The translations under genes were made by a program, and so were the position numbers. Shown piece after piece: positions 49,304 through 57,255 of a stretch of 64,000 nucleotides of DNA. A model generated the notes under the pieces. The model searched no databases, was not told the origin of the DNA, and saw nothing but the letters and a program-made list of their open reading frames with translations. The stretch is from Streptomyces iconiensis. GTDB lineage: Bacteria > Actinomycetota > Actinomycetes > Streptomycetales > Streptomycetaceae. The stretch covers positions 96,082 to 160,081 of the forward strand of contig NZ_JANCPR020000020.1 in assembly GCF_028657195.3 (NCBI RefSeq), written 5' to 3'. Positions within the stretch are counted from its first letter, which is position 1; each line of letters starts with the position of its first letter.

Positions 49304-49557
49304 GCAACTCCGCCATGAGAGTGGCCCGTTGGGTACGCGGCCGGCACCACGACCCAGTGTCGGCCGGGCACCCCGGGGGAGCCGCCGGGCGTCTCTTCCG
49401 GTGCGTCAGCCCGGTCCCTGCTGGGAGAGCAGCGCCCGAGGTGCGGTCGCCGCGAGCGTGGCGCCCGGCCCGTCGTCGGATGGCGGCTGGACAGCCGCCG
49501 GTCAGCGAGCAGGAAAAGGCAGGGCGAGGACGGAGAAAAAGGCAAAGGAAAAACAAA

Positions 49558-49583
49558 GGCAAGGAGCTCATCCGCTCCTTGCC
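49558..49583 (-). terminator. Intrinsic-type terminator acting on the minus strand
   Basis: GGCAAGGAG/CTCCTTGCC form a perfect 9-bp stem with an 8-nt loop. Read on the minus strand it is followed by TTTGTTTTTCCTTTG and further T runs (to about 49530), a rare U-tract in this genome. No minus-strand gene ends there. The rest of the 378-nt gap 49304-49681 shows no gene; it is less GC-rich than its surroundings. Confidence 0.6.
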
Positions 49584-49633
49584 ACTCTCAACTTATAGCG
49601 CACCGGGGGCCTTGCGGCAAGGCCGGGGCTGTG

Positions 49634-49667
49634 CCGCAGAATCACCGGCCTCAGCCGGAATCTGCGG
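49634..49667 (+). promoter_or_regulatory. Leader hairpin abutting the glycosyltransferase SD
   Basis: CCGCAGA pairs with TCTGCGG and, inside, CCGGC with GCCGG around CTCA. The SD AAAGGGAG follows directly and the ATG lies at 49682. It may stabilise the mRNA or modulate translation. Confidence 0.4.
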
Positions 49668-49681
49668 AAAGGGAGCACGGA

Positions 49682-50935
49682 ATGCGTGTGGTGTTGTCGA
49701 CGTACGGGTCGCGCGGGGATGTCGAACCGATGGCGGGACTCGCGGTGGAATTGCGGGCGCTCGGCGCTGAGGTACGGGTGTGCGGGCCGGAGGACGAGGA
49801 GTTCGCTGAGCGGCTGGCCGGTATCGGGGTGCCGCTGGTGCCGGTCGGTCAGTCGGTGCGGGCACTGGCGACGGCGGCGAAGCCGCCGTCGGCCGAGGGC
49901 CTGACCCAGCGCGCGGCTGCGATGGCCGCCGCGCAGTACGAAGCGGTCGCCGGGGCGGCCGAGGGGTGTGCGGCGGGCTGCGCTGCGGTGGTGGCGACCG
50001 GCTTGATCCCGGCCGTGGCCGGTACGCGGTCGGCGGCCGAGAAACTGGGCCTCCACTACGCGTACGTGGCCTACTTCCCTTCCATGCTTCCGTCGCCGCA
50101 CCACCCGCCGTACCCGCTGCCCGGCCGCCCGTTGCCACCCGAGGTGACCGACAACCGGGCGCTGTGGGACCTGGACGCCCAGAACGTGAACGCGCTGTTC
50201 GGTCCCGGGCTCAACGCCCACCGTGCGACGGTCGGCCTGCCGCCGGTGGACAACGTCCGCGACTACGCCTTCACCGACCGGCCATGGCTGGCCGCCGACC
50301 CGGCGCTGGGGCCGTGGCGGGAGCCGGCCGACCTCGACGTGGTGCGGACCGGCGCGTGGATCCTGCCCGACGAACGCCCGCTCCCCGCCGAGTTGGAGGC
50401 GTTCCTCGACGCCGGTGCGCCGCCGGTGTACGTGGGCTTCGGCAGCATGCCCATGCGCGCCTCGGCGGACGCCGCCACGGTGGCCATCGAGGCGGTACGC
50501 GCGCGGGGCCGCCGCGTGCTCCTCGCCCGCGGCTGGGCCAACCTGGCCCCGGTCGACGACGGCGAGGACTGCTTCCTCGTCGGCGAGGTCAACCAGCAGG
50601 CACTGTTCCCCCGGGTCGCAGCCGTCGTACACCACGGCGGCGCCGGCACCACAACGACCGCCGCACGGGCCGCCGCACCCCAAGTGATCGTCCCCCAGGT
50701 CGTGGACCAGCCGTACTGGGCAGCCCGAGTCGCCGAACTGGGCATCGGCGCCGCACACGAAGGACCGACGCCGACCACCGAATCCCTGACCGCCGCACTC
50801 ACCACGGCCCTCGCCCCCGGGACCCGCGCCCGAGCGACCACCGTCGCCGGCACGGTCCGCACCGACGGCGCGAGAGTGGCCGCGAGGCACCTCCTCGACA
50901 CGGCAGGCCACGGAAGGCCGCCCGTGCCCGCGTGA
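49682..50935 (+). CDS. GT1-family glycosyltransferase (UGT/macrolide type)
   Basis: A 417-residue GT-B enzyme. The N-terminus STYGSRGDVEPMAGLAVELR is typical of sterol- and antibiotic-glycosyltransferases. The C-terminal donor-binding domain includes PPVYVGFGSMPMRA and the PSPG-like motif VVHHGGAGTTTTAARAAAPQ, then VPQVVDQPYWAARVAELGIG. It transfers a sugar from a nucleotide-sugar to a small lipophilic acceptor. No biosynthetic cluster surrounds it, so xenobiotic or macrolide inactivation is likely. The ATG follows AAAGGGAG. Confidence 0.9.
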   Translation: MRVVLSTYGSRGDVEPMAGLAVELRALGAEVRVCGPEDEEFAERLAGIGVPLVPVGQSVRALATAAKPPSAEGLTQRAAAMAAAQYEAVAGAAEGCAAGCAAVVATGLIPAVAGTRSAAEKLGLHYAYVAYFPSMLPSPHHPPYPLPGRPLPPEVTDNRALWDLDAQNVNALFGPGLNAHRATVGLPPVDNVRDYAFTDRPWLAADPALGPWREPADLDVVRTGAWILPDERPLPAELEAFLDAGAPPVYVGFGSMPMRASADAATVAIEAVRARGRRVLLARGWANLAPVDDGEDCFLVGEVNQQALFPRVAAVVHHGGAGTTTTAARAAAPQVIVPQVVDQPYWAARVAELGIGAAHEGPTPTTESLTAALTTALAPGTRARATTVAGTVRTDGARVAARHLLDTAGHGRPPVPA

Positions 50936-50939
50936 ACCG

Positions 50940-51062
50940 GGCGGGGAGCGGGAGCGGGAGCGTGGCCGGGCGGGCCGGGCGGGCCGGAGTGCCGGGCGGC
51001 CGGAGTGCCTGGTGAGCCGGGAGGGGGTGGTGAGCCGGGAGGGCTGGGGCCTGGTGGGCCCG
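50940..51062. repeat. GC-rich simple repeats after the glycosyltransferase
   Basis: Short runs of GGGAGC, GGGCGGGCC and GTGAGCCGGGAGGG recur several times between the glycosyltransferase stop and the LysR gene's 3' end. No gene or clear terminator stem is seen. Confidence 0.5.
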
Positions 51063-51155
51063 GGGGTCGGGGGTGACGGTCACGGCGCGAGGCCCGACGG
51101 CCGCAGTGCGGCGCGAGGCGGCGGGTGCGTCTCCGGTGCGCCGGTCCAGCCGGGC

Positions 51156-52136
51156 CTAGGGTGCCGGGTTCGCCGGGTTCGGCTGTGGGCCGGCCGGAGT
51201 TCCGGGCGCCGGCGGTTTGGCGAGGTTGGTGCGTGTGCTGGTCACGTCGGTGGCCTGTTCTCTGAGCGCTGCGACCGCGGCTTCGGCCTGCGGTGAGCGG
51301 TGCGGCTTGGTCACGACGACCGTGGCGCGGCCCAGCCAGTGCCGGTCCTCGACGGTGACGACCCGGACGCCGTCCGGCACGGAGGCGAGGGCGAGGCCAG
51401 GAACGAGGCAGATACCGAGGCCGGCGGCCACCATCCCCAGGCGCGTGGACCACTCGCGAGCCGCGTGCACGATGTGGGGTTCGGACAGCGTCGGCCATGC
51501 GCCGTACTGGGGATCGCCTGTGCTGCCGCGTTCGACGATCCACCCTTCGCCGCGCAGCTCTTCGGCCTGGATCCGGGTACGTGCCGCGAACCGGTGCCCC
51601 CTGGGGACCGCGACGCGGAGGTCGTCCTCGACCAGGGTCTCCTGGCGCAGTCCTGCCATGTCGTAATGGGGCGGGCCCACGCATGCGCCGATGACGGCGA
51701 CCTGGAGCCGGTCGCCGCGCAGGCGGCGCAGCAGGGCGGGGGAGGACGCCTCCTCGAAGGAGACCTCAAGCCCGGGGTGTTCGGACGCGAGCTGGGCGAG
51801 GGCGCGTGAGCCGAGGACGGCGGCGGCGATGGGGAAGGCGCCGACGGTGACGCGGCCCGACATCCGGTCGCGCAGCGCCGACACCTCCTGCACGGCGGCG
51901 TCGACCCCGGCGAGCACGTCGGCCGCGTGCCGGGCCAGCGCGGTACCGGCCGCCGTCGGCCCCGTACCCCTGGCGCTGCGCTCGAAGAGCGGGACGCCTA
52001 CGGCGGCCTCGACCGCCCCTACCTGCCGGGAAACGGCGGACTGCGTATGGCCGAGCGACTCGGCAGCCGCGGTGAATGAGCCCGTCGAGAAAACCTCGTA
52101 CACGACGCGCAATCCGATGAGTGTCAGATCCGGCAT
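51156..52136 (-). CDS. LysR-family transcriptional regulator
   Basis: A 326-residue regulator. The N-terminal winged HTH is VFSTGSFTAAAESLGHTQSA, then VSRQVGAVEAAVGVPLFER. The periplasmic-binding-like effector domain starts near residue 90 (GRVTVGAFPIAAAVLG). The C-terminal tail is Pro/Ala/Asn-rich (PPAPGTPAGPQPNPANPAP). It is divergent from the SnoaL-like gene, a common target arrangement. Effector unknown. Confidence 0.9.
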   Translation of the reverse strand: MPDLTLIGLRVVYEVFSTGSFTAAAESLGHTQSAVSRQVGAVEAAVGVPLFERSARGTGPTAAGTALARHAADVLAGVDAAVQEVSALRDRMSGRVTVGAFPIAAAVLGSRALAQLASEHPGLEVSFEEASSPALLRRLRGDRLQVAVIGACVGPPHYDMAGLRQETLVEDDLRVAVPRGHRFAARTRIQAEELRGEGWIVERGSTGDPQYGAWPTLSEPHIVHAAREWSTRLGMVAAGLGICLVPGLALASVPDGVRVVTVEDRHWLGRATVVVTKPHRSPQAEAAVAALREQATDVTSTRTNLAKPPAPGTPAGPQPNPANPAP

Positions 52137-52231
52137 ATCCGCCAGTGTACTCGGGCATGCGGTTCACTCATGTCCAGCATTCCTCATTGTCATTTGCGCG
52201 CATGGCTCGCTTTCCCGCACAGTGGCAGTAC

Positions 52232-52258
52232 ATGCAGGTCATACAGGTCGTGCAGGTC
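52232..52258 (+). repeat. Three 9-bp direct repeats in the SnoaL-like leader
   Basis: ATGCAGGTC, ATACAGGTC and GTGCAGGTC follow each other, 22-48 nt before the ATG at 52280. They are in frame with an alternative ATG at 52232, so they could encode MQVIQVVQV at the N-terminus of the SnoaL-like protein. Confidence 0.5.
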
Positions 52259-52279
52259 CGAGGGAATGGAACCGGGAAA

Positions 52280-52693
52280 ATGGATGACGCGCGCAAGAAG
52301 GAAATCGTTGAGCACTTTCTCGGCCTTTATGGGCGAGGGAGGTGGGGAGACCTTGCGAACACGGAGCCGCTGAACGAGCTTCTCGGAATGCTCACCGACG
52401 ACGTCGAGTGGTGGATGAGCGGTATGCCGCGCGGCGGGTTCGTCTCCAAGGACGAATTCCGCTCCATGCTGGTCCCGCTGGACGGCATCACCGACGGGCC
52501 GCTTCACATCGTCCCAACCGGCTGGACCATTCAGGGCGACCGCGTCGCTGTGGAAGCGTATTCAACGATGGAGCTGAAGAGCGGGCGTCATTACCGGAAC
52601 CACTACCACTTCCTCTTCGAGCTACGAGGCGACAAGATCGCCGTCTACCACGAGCACCACGACACGGCCCACGTGAACGACGTACTGGTCTGA
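52280..52693 (+). CDS. SnoaL/NTF2-like fold protein
   Basis: A 137-residue alpha+beta-barrel protein from the ATG at 52280. KKEIVEHFLGLYGRGRWGDL is the first helix pair, DDVEWWMSGMPRGG, then HIVPTGWTIQGDRVAVEAYS and YRNHYHFLFELRGDKIAVYH, the usual SnoaL/ketosteroid-isomerase-like pattern. It could be a small cyclase, isomerase or ligand-binding protein. It is divergent from the LysR gene, which may control it. Confidence 0.78.
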   Translation: MDDARKKEIVEHFLGLYGRGRWGDLANTEPLNELLGMLTDDVEWWMSGMPRGGFVSKDEFRSMLVPLDGITDGPLHIVPTGWTIQGDRVAVEAYSTMELKSGRHYRNHYHFLFELRGDKIAVYHEHHDTAHVNDVLV

Positions 52694-52752
52694 GGCGCTT
52701 CCCACGGTGTCGCGGCGGCTCGTACTGCTCGGGCGCGCAGTGCACGGGCGCG

Positions 52753-53307
52753 TCATACGTGTCCCCGGTCCGCTCCGTGCAGGACGGCTGCGGCCGTCTC
52801 CGTGAGGGAGCGGGCCGAGGTGTCGATGGTGAAGTCGTCGATGTCGGCGCGTTCGAGGATCGCGTCCAGTTCGCAGGAACGGTCCAGGTGCCAGCGCAGT
52901 GTTCCGGGCTCGTCCGCGTGGCGGCCGGTGAGACGGTGAGAGACGACATGCGGTACGGCGCGCAACCGGCACACGGTGAGGGCGGCACCGACCGCGTCGG
53001 CGCACTGCTCACGTTCCTCACGTGTCTCGATCACCCCCGCGAGAACCAGCCGTGTCGCGTCGGCTTCCCAATAGTTGGCGGCGACGGCGCGCAGGTTCCG
53101 CAGCAGCAGACCGTGGTTGAAGCGGTCACCCGGGGGTGCGGGCCACGCCTGCCGGAGCGCGTCGAAGTCGATGACGGCGTGCGGCACCCCCGCATCGGCC
53201 AGCAAGTCGCCCACTGCGGCGGCGACCGAGGTCTTGCCGACGCCGACGGTGCCGTTGAGCAGAAGGGCGCGGGCACCAGGGTTTGTACGGCGTCGGGTGG
53301 TCATCAC
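52753..53307 (-). CDS. P-loop nucleotide kinase-like protein
   Basis: A 184-residue protein with Walker A LLLNGTVGVGKTSVAAAVGD (about residues 15-34), FDALRQAWPAPPGD in the place of an NMP-binding region, and a C-terminal helix (ARSLTETAAAVL). The family resembles small AAA/shikimate-kinase-like or adenylyl-sulfate-kinase-like ATPases of unknown substrate. It is preceded by an unrelated small gene region and is probably monocistronic. Confidence 0.75.
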   Translation of the reverse strand: MMTTRRRTNPGARALLLNGTVGVGKTSVAAAVGDLLADAGVPHAVIDFDALRQAWPAPPGDRFNHGLLLRNLRAVAANYWEADATRLVLAGVIETREEREQCADAVGAALTVCRLRAVPHVVSHRLTGRHADEPGTLRWHLDRSCELDAILERADIDDFTIDTSARSLTETAAAVLHGADRGHV

Positions 53308-53384
53308 TCGAACCTACCGGCACAAGATCGCCCCACGCCGCGACGGTTCAAGGCGCCGCGCGTGGATTCAACCGCCGTGATGGT

Positions 53385-53696
53385 TCAGCCTGCCGCACCA
53401 GGAACCATGTGCACGTGGTGATGACGGACGCCGCGCGCGGCCGATCCTTCGCGGCGTCCAGGGCCCGAGAGCGCAGTCGGGGCCGCGTCGTGCTGATGAA
53501 CCTGGGTCAGGACACTGCCCGCGATCTGAAGCAGATGGGCGCGCAGCGGGCAGGCTTCAGGGGCGTCGCCGACTGCCTCGGCCTCGCGCAGGAGTGGCGC
53601 GACAGGAGCCGATACATCGTCGAGATTGTTGTCGAAGAATGCGGCCACGGACTCGGGCGAGGCGTCGGCGCACCGGATCGGCCGGGAGGTCGGCAC
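53385..53696 (-). CDS. Possible small protein (uncertain)
   Basis: A 103-codon frame from a GTG, with strong GC third-position bias. The middle is helical (SPESVAAFFDNNLDDVSAPV, LLREAEAVGDAPEACPLRAH). A 15-codon frame beginning MNEHADTQRTGWPTR ends just upstream (53703-53750) in another frame, so this may be a frameshifted longer gene. No family recognised; real but uncertain. Confidence 0.4.
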   Translation of the reverse strand: MPTSRPIRCADASPESVAAFFDNNLDDVSAPVAPLLREAEAVGDAPEACPLRAHLLQIAGSVLTQVHQHDAAPTALSGPGRREGSAARGVRHHHVHMVPGAAG

Positions 53697-53897
53697 CCGC
53701 CGTCAACGGGTCGGCCAGCCGGTGCGCTGCGTGTCGGCGTGCTCGTTCATACGGACCCCTCTGCTGAGCGCGGTACTTGGAACGGTACGCCGGGGCATTC
53801 CCCCCAGGAACCGCGTCGGCTCGGGGCATCGTCCCTTCCTGCGACAGGCGATGCGTCGCAGGACTGCGCAATGCAGGGGGAAGCTGGAGGCGAGACC

Positions 53898-54293
53898 GTG
53901 TGGTTGTTGGTGCTGTTTCTCCTGGCGGGGCCCGTCATCATCGGTATCGGCATCTACGAGGCCGCGCACCATCGCCGCCTCCGACGCGAAGGGATCGGTA
54001 CCGAGGGCCTGGTGGTCCGGTACCGCAGTGAGCGCCGCCAGGGGAGCATCAGCTACTTCGCGGTGGTCAACTTCGCTGACGCACAGGGCAGTCCGCACGA
54101 GTTCGAGTCCCGCGTTTCCGGGGTCAAGGGCCTGCCCGTGGGTGGTCGGGCCCCCGTGCGCTACCTCCCCGGCGCCCCGCAGTCCGCACGGCTCGACCTC
54201 GCCCCGAAACGGTTCTGGAGCGTCGCGCTGCCTGTCGGGATCGGCATCGCGTTCACGGCCGCCGGGATCTGGGGAGTCTCCACCGGCTTGTGA
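53898..54293 (+). CDS. DUF3592-type membrane protein
   Basis: A 131-residue protein from the GTG at 53898, with GGAGG seven nt upstream (ATG 53871 is the alternative). One N-terminal helix (VWLLVLFLLAGPVIIGIGIY), a ~75-residue beta-rich domain (GTEGLVVRYRSERRQGSISY, VKGLPVGGRAPVRYLPGAPQ), and a C-terminal helix (ALPVGIGIAFTAAGIWG) fit the DUF3592 layout. Function unknown. It is followed by 19-bp tandem repeats. Confidence 0.75.
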   Translation: MWLLVLFLLAGPVIIGIGIYEAAHHRRLRREGIGTEGLVVRYRSERRQGSISYFAVVNFADAQGSPHEFESRVSGVKGLPVGGRAPVRYLPGAPQSARLDLAPKRFWSVALPVGIGIAFTAAGIWGVSTGL

Positions 54294-54331
54294 GCCTGCC
54301 CGTTGAAGCCGGCCTCGCTGCCAGGAGCCAG

Positions 54332-54426
54332 CCTCGCCCCCCGAAGTCTGCCTCGCCCCCCGAAGTCTGCCTCGCCACCCGAAGTGCGCCTCGCCACCCG
54401 AAGTGCGCCTCGCCACCCGAAGCCGG
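54332..54426. repeat. Five 19-bp tandem repeats
   Basis: Units of CCTCGCCMCCCGAAGTSYG repeat five times from 54332, with clustered variants (two CCCC, then three CACC units). They end in the perfect palindrome GAAGCCGGCTTC. The unit is not a multiple of three, so it is non-coding. They sit between the DUF3592 gene (+) and the FhuF-like gene (-). Confidence 0.85.
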
Positions 54427-54453
54427 CTTCGCTATCGGTGCAGCCGGGCGCGG

Positions 54454-55251
54454 TCACTGTGACGCGTACGCGCTGAGCCGTTCCTCGCGGGGTGTGAGGC
54501 AGCAGCTGGCGCAGCGTACGTCCTCCGCGCTGGTGTAGAAGAGGCAGCAGGTGTTGCGGAGGTAGTGCAGGCGCCGTGTGCCGTCGGCGCGGGTCACCTC
54601 GGCGACGTTCCCGAGGCGGGCCAGTCCGGGGAGCGGGGCGATGAACTCGGCCCAGCGGTCGGCCAGTTCACGTGGGTCCCGGGTGGTGGCTGCGCCCAGC
54701 GCGGTGGCGCAGCCGTGTGCGATGCCGCCGCGCAGTTGCCGCAGCCCCGCGCGGGTCTCGCGGTGCAGTGCTTCGGCCAGCGGCAACAGGTGGGTGTGCA
54801 GCACCGCCTCGTGCAACACGGGCAGCGTGCGCGTACGGTCGCCTGCCGGGGCCAGGAGCCGCGCCTCGCGCAGCCGTACGCCACCGATACCGTGCGCGGC
54901 CGGGCGTACGAGAACGTTGGCGGGGCGCATGTCCCATACGCGCCCGTCGAGCGCCCAGTGGAGGACGGCCGCTGCCGTGACGCGGCCCGCGTAGACGGCG
55001 ATGAGGGTGAGCGCGGCGGCGTGCGCGGTGCGGTGGCCGCTGGAGTCGTACTCGGCGCGCAGGAGGTGGGCGAGTTCCGGGGAGCCGGGGGAGTGCAGCC
55101 GGTCGGCGGGCAGCCAGGCGCCGGCCTCCTTCCGGGGCGGTTCGCCGGGCAGCAGGTGGTAGCGGGGGCCGTGCGCCGAGGCGAGATCGGTCAGCGCGAC
55201 GAGCGCCTCCAACTCGTCCAGTTCGTCCAGTTCGTCCAGCGGTTCGCTCAC
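54454..55251 (-). CDS. FhuF-like [2Fe-2S] reductase in the cobalamin uptake operon
   Basis: A 265-residue soluble protein. The C-terminal motif RNTCCLFYTSAEDVRCASCC gives the CC-x10-C-x2-C pattern that binds a [2Fe-2S] cluster in FhuF-type ferric-siderophore reductases. The N-terminus has an acidic repeat (DELDELDELEAL); the middle carries the FhuF fold (ALTLIAVYAGRVTAAAVLHW, WDMRPANVLVRPAAHGIGGV). Its ATG overlaps the ATPase stop by 4 nt, so it is translated with the transporter. FhuF family members reduce Fe(III)-siderophores; here the operon is controlled by cobalamin riboswitches, so reduction of an imported corrinoid's cobalt is a reasonable inference. Confidence 0.85.
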   Translation of the reverse strand: MSEPLDELDELDELEALVALTDLASAHGPRYHLLPGEPPRKEAGAWLPADRLHSPGSPELAHLLRAEYDSSGHRTAHAAALTLIAVYAGRVTAAAVLHWALDGRVWDMRPANVLVRPAAHGIGGVRLREARLLAPAGDRTRTLPVLHEAVLHTHLLPLAEALHRETRAGLRQLRGGIAHGCATALGAATTRDPRELADRWAEFIAPLPGLARLGNVAEVTRADGTRRLHYLRNTCCLFYTSAEDVRCASCCLTPREERLSAYASQ

Positions 55252-56237
55252 CGGTGCACCGCCTGCGAGGGGCCCGCCTGCGAGGGGCCCGCCTGTGAGG
55301 GGCCCGCCTGCGAGGACTCGGCCCGTGCGGACTCGGCCCGTACGGACTTGGCCCGTACGGCCGCCGTCGGCGGCAGGTACACCACCGTCGGCGCACCCGT
55401 CGCCGGATGCACGCTCACCTCAGCGCGCACCCCGTACACCTCGGCGAGCATCTCCTCGGTCAGCACCTCGGCGGGTGGCCCGCCCTTCACGACGCGGCCC
55501 GCGTCGAGTACGTAGATGCGGTCGCAGAAGTACGCGGCGAGATTCAGGTCGTGCAGGGCCAGCACGCTGGTCGCGGCGAGGCCGTCGACGAGGGCGAGCA
55601 GTTCCCACTGGTAGCGCACGTCCAGGTGGTTGGTCGGCTCGTCCAGTACGAGCAGCGCCGGTTCCTGCACCAGGGCGCGTGCCACCAGCACCCGCTGCCG
55701 CTCGCCGCCCGACAGCTCGTCCACGCGGCGCTCCGCCAGTTCCGTCGCGCCAGTACGCTCCAGCGCCTCCCGTACGTACGCGGCGTCCCGGGCCGTGTCG
55801 CCCTCCCAGAACCGCTTGTGCGGCGAGCGGCCCATCGCCACCGCCTGCTGTACGGTCAGCCCGAATCCGCCGCCCGCGTCCTGCGGTACGGCGGCCACGC
55901 TGCGTGCCCGTTCCTTCGTGCTCATGCCGGTCATGTCCCGGCCGTCCAGGAGCAGTTGGCCCGAGGTGGGGGAGAGCGTGCCGTACACGCAGCGCAGCAG
56001 GGTCGTCTTGCCGCTGCCGTTGGGGCCCACGACGCCGATGGTCTCGCCGGGTGCCGCCTCCAGATCGACGCCGTCGACCAGCAAGTGCCGGGCACGCTCG
56101 CCGACGCCGTAGGAGACCTTCAGGGCGCGCAGCCCGGCGGCACGGTTCGCGGTGCGCCCCTCCGCCTCCGTGTGCTGCCCCGGACCCGGGCCGGGGCCGG
56201 GCTCCGGCTGTCGCTGTGTCCCGGTGGTCACGGTCAT
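55248..56237 (-). CDS. ABC transporter ATPase, cobalamin (BtuD-like) uptake
   Basis: A 329-residue FecE/BtuD-type ATPase with Walker A GPNGSGKTTLLRC, signature LSGGERQRVLVARALVQ, Walker B LLVLDEPTNHLD and H-loop ALHDLNLAAYF. The C-terminus carries a repeat GPSQAGPSQAGPSQAGPSQA encoded by 15-bp DNA repeats (55263-55317). It overlaps both neighbours (the permease stop/start at 56234-56237 and FhuF at 55248-55251). It is the only ATPase gene in a unit with two permeases, so it may energise both. Confidence 0.9.
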   Translation of the reverse strand: MTVTTGTQRQPEPGPGPGPGQHTEAEGRTANRAAGLRALKVSYGVGERARHLLVDGVDLEAAPGETIGVVGPNGSGKTTLLRCVYGTLSPTSGQLLLDGRDMTGMSTKERARSVAAVPQDAGGGFGLTVQQAVAMGRSPHKRFWEGDTARDAAYVREALERTGATELAERRVDELSGGERQRVLVARALVQEPALLVLDEPTNHLDVRYQWELLALVDGLAATSVLALHDLNLAAYFCDRIYVLDAGRVVKGGPPAEVLTEEMLAEVYGVRAEVSVHPATGAPTVVYLPPTAAVRAKSVRAESARAESSQAGPSQAGPSQAGPSQAVHR

Positions 56238-57250
56238 TCCGCCATCCCTTCGGTCCGCCGGCCGCGTCGCAGCAGCCAGAGGAAGAACGGTCCGCCCGTG
56301 AGCGCCGTCAGGACGCCCACGGGTATCTCCTCCGGCGCCGCGACCGTACGGGCCGCCAGGTCGGCCAGTACCAGGAAGGCGGCGCCGCCCAGCGCGGCCA
56401 CCGGCAGCAGCGCGCGGTGCGAGGCGCCGACCGCCATCCGGGCCGCGTGCGGAACCATCAGGCCCACGAAGCCGATCGAGCCGCTGACCGTCACCAGTAC
56501 GGCCGTCACCAGCGAAGCGAGCACGAAGACGGCGGCGCGGAACTTGGCCGTGTCCAGGCCCAGTACGGTGGCGCCCTCCTCGCCGACCAGCAGCAGGTCC
56601 AGCGGTCTGGCCAGCGCCAGCAGCAGTACAAGGCCGACCAGCAGCACGAGGGCCGGCACCGTCAGGCTGTGCCAGCGCGCCTGGCCGAGACCGCCCAGCG
56701 TCCAGAACAGGATCGCCCGCAGATGCTGGGTGTCGGAGGAGGTCACCAGCAGCAGACTGGTCAGCGCCGACAGCACGTACTGCACGGCGACCCCGGCCAG
56801 CACCAGCCTGCCCGTTGTCATCGAACCGCCGCGCCGCGCCATGCTGTAGACGACGAGCAGCGCGACCATGGAGCCGACGAAGGCCCCGAACGGCATCGAG
56901 ACGGCGCTCACCCCGAGGACCACCACGACAACGGCGCCCGTGGAGGCGCCCGAGGAGATGCCCAGCAGATACGGGTCGGCCAGCGGATTGCGCACCAGCG
57001 CCTGGAGCACCGTGCCGACGACCGCGAGCCCCGCTCCCACCACGGCGGCCAGCAGCACGCGGGGCAGCCGTACGTCGAGCACGATCGTGGTGAACGGGCC
57101 CGTACCCGCCTGCCCCGTCAGCGCCCGCACCACATCGGGCACGGGTATGCGTGCGGAGCCCAGCGCCAGGCTGAACACGGCACCGAGCACGAGCACGGCG
57201 GCCAGCACCGCGGTCACCAGGACGAACCGCAGCGGTGATTTGAGCGGCAC
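56234..57250 (-). CDS. FecCD-type permease 1, cobalamin uptake (BtuC-like)
   Basis: A 338-residue permease from a GTG at 57250 with about ten helices. Family marks are LDVRLPRVLLAAVVGAGLAV, LVRNPLADPYLLGISSGASTG and GFVGLMVPHAARM. The start is chosen because the previous gene's stop is 5 nt upstream and the protein then begins with the first membrane segment. It is located between binding protein 1 and the ATPase, all one unit below a cobalamin riboswitch. Confidence 0.9.
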   Translation of the reverse strand: MPLKSPLRFVLVTAVLAAVLVLGAVFSLALGSARIPVPDVVRALTGQAGTGPFTTIVLDVRLPRVLLAAVVGAGLAVVGTVLQALVRNPLADPYLLGISSGASTGAVVVVVLGVSAVSMPFGAFVGSMVALLVVYSMARRGGSMTTGRLVLAGVAVQYVLSALTSLLLVTSSDTQHLRAILFWTLGGLGQARWHSLTVPALVLLVGLVLLLALARPLDLLLVGEEGATVLGLDTAKFRAAVFVLASLVTAVLVTVSGSIGFVGLMVPHAARMAVGASHRALLPVAALGGAAFLVLADLAARTVAAPEEIPVGVLTALTGGPFFLWLLRRGRRTEGMAE

Positions 57251-57255
57251 GGCGC

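Noticed and set aside
53283..53897. Upstream in-frame extension of the DUF3592 gene (over 200 codons)
   Set aside because: The extension lacks plausible protein character, overlaps another frame with better codon bias, and a GTG with a perfect SD starts the protein at its membrane helix.
54332..54426. The 19-bp repeats as a CRISPR array
   Set aside because: The units are directly adjacent without spacers, and no cas gene is present.
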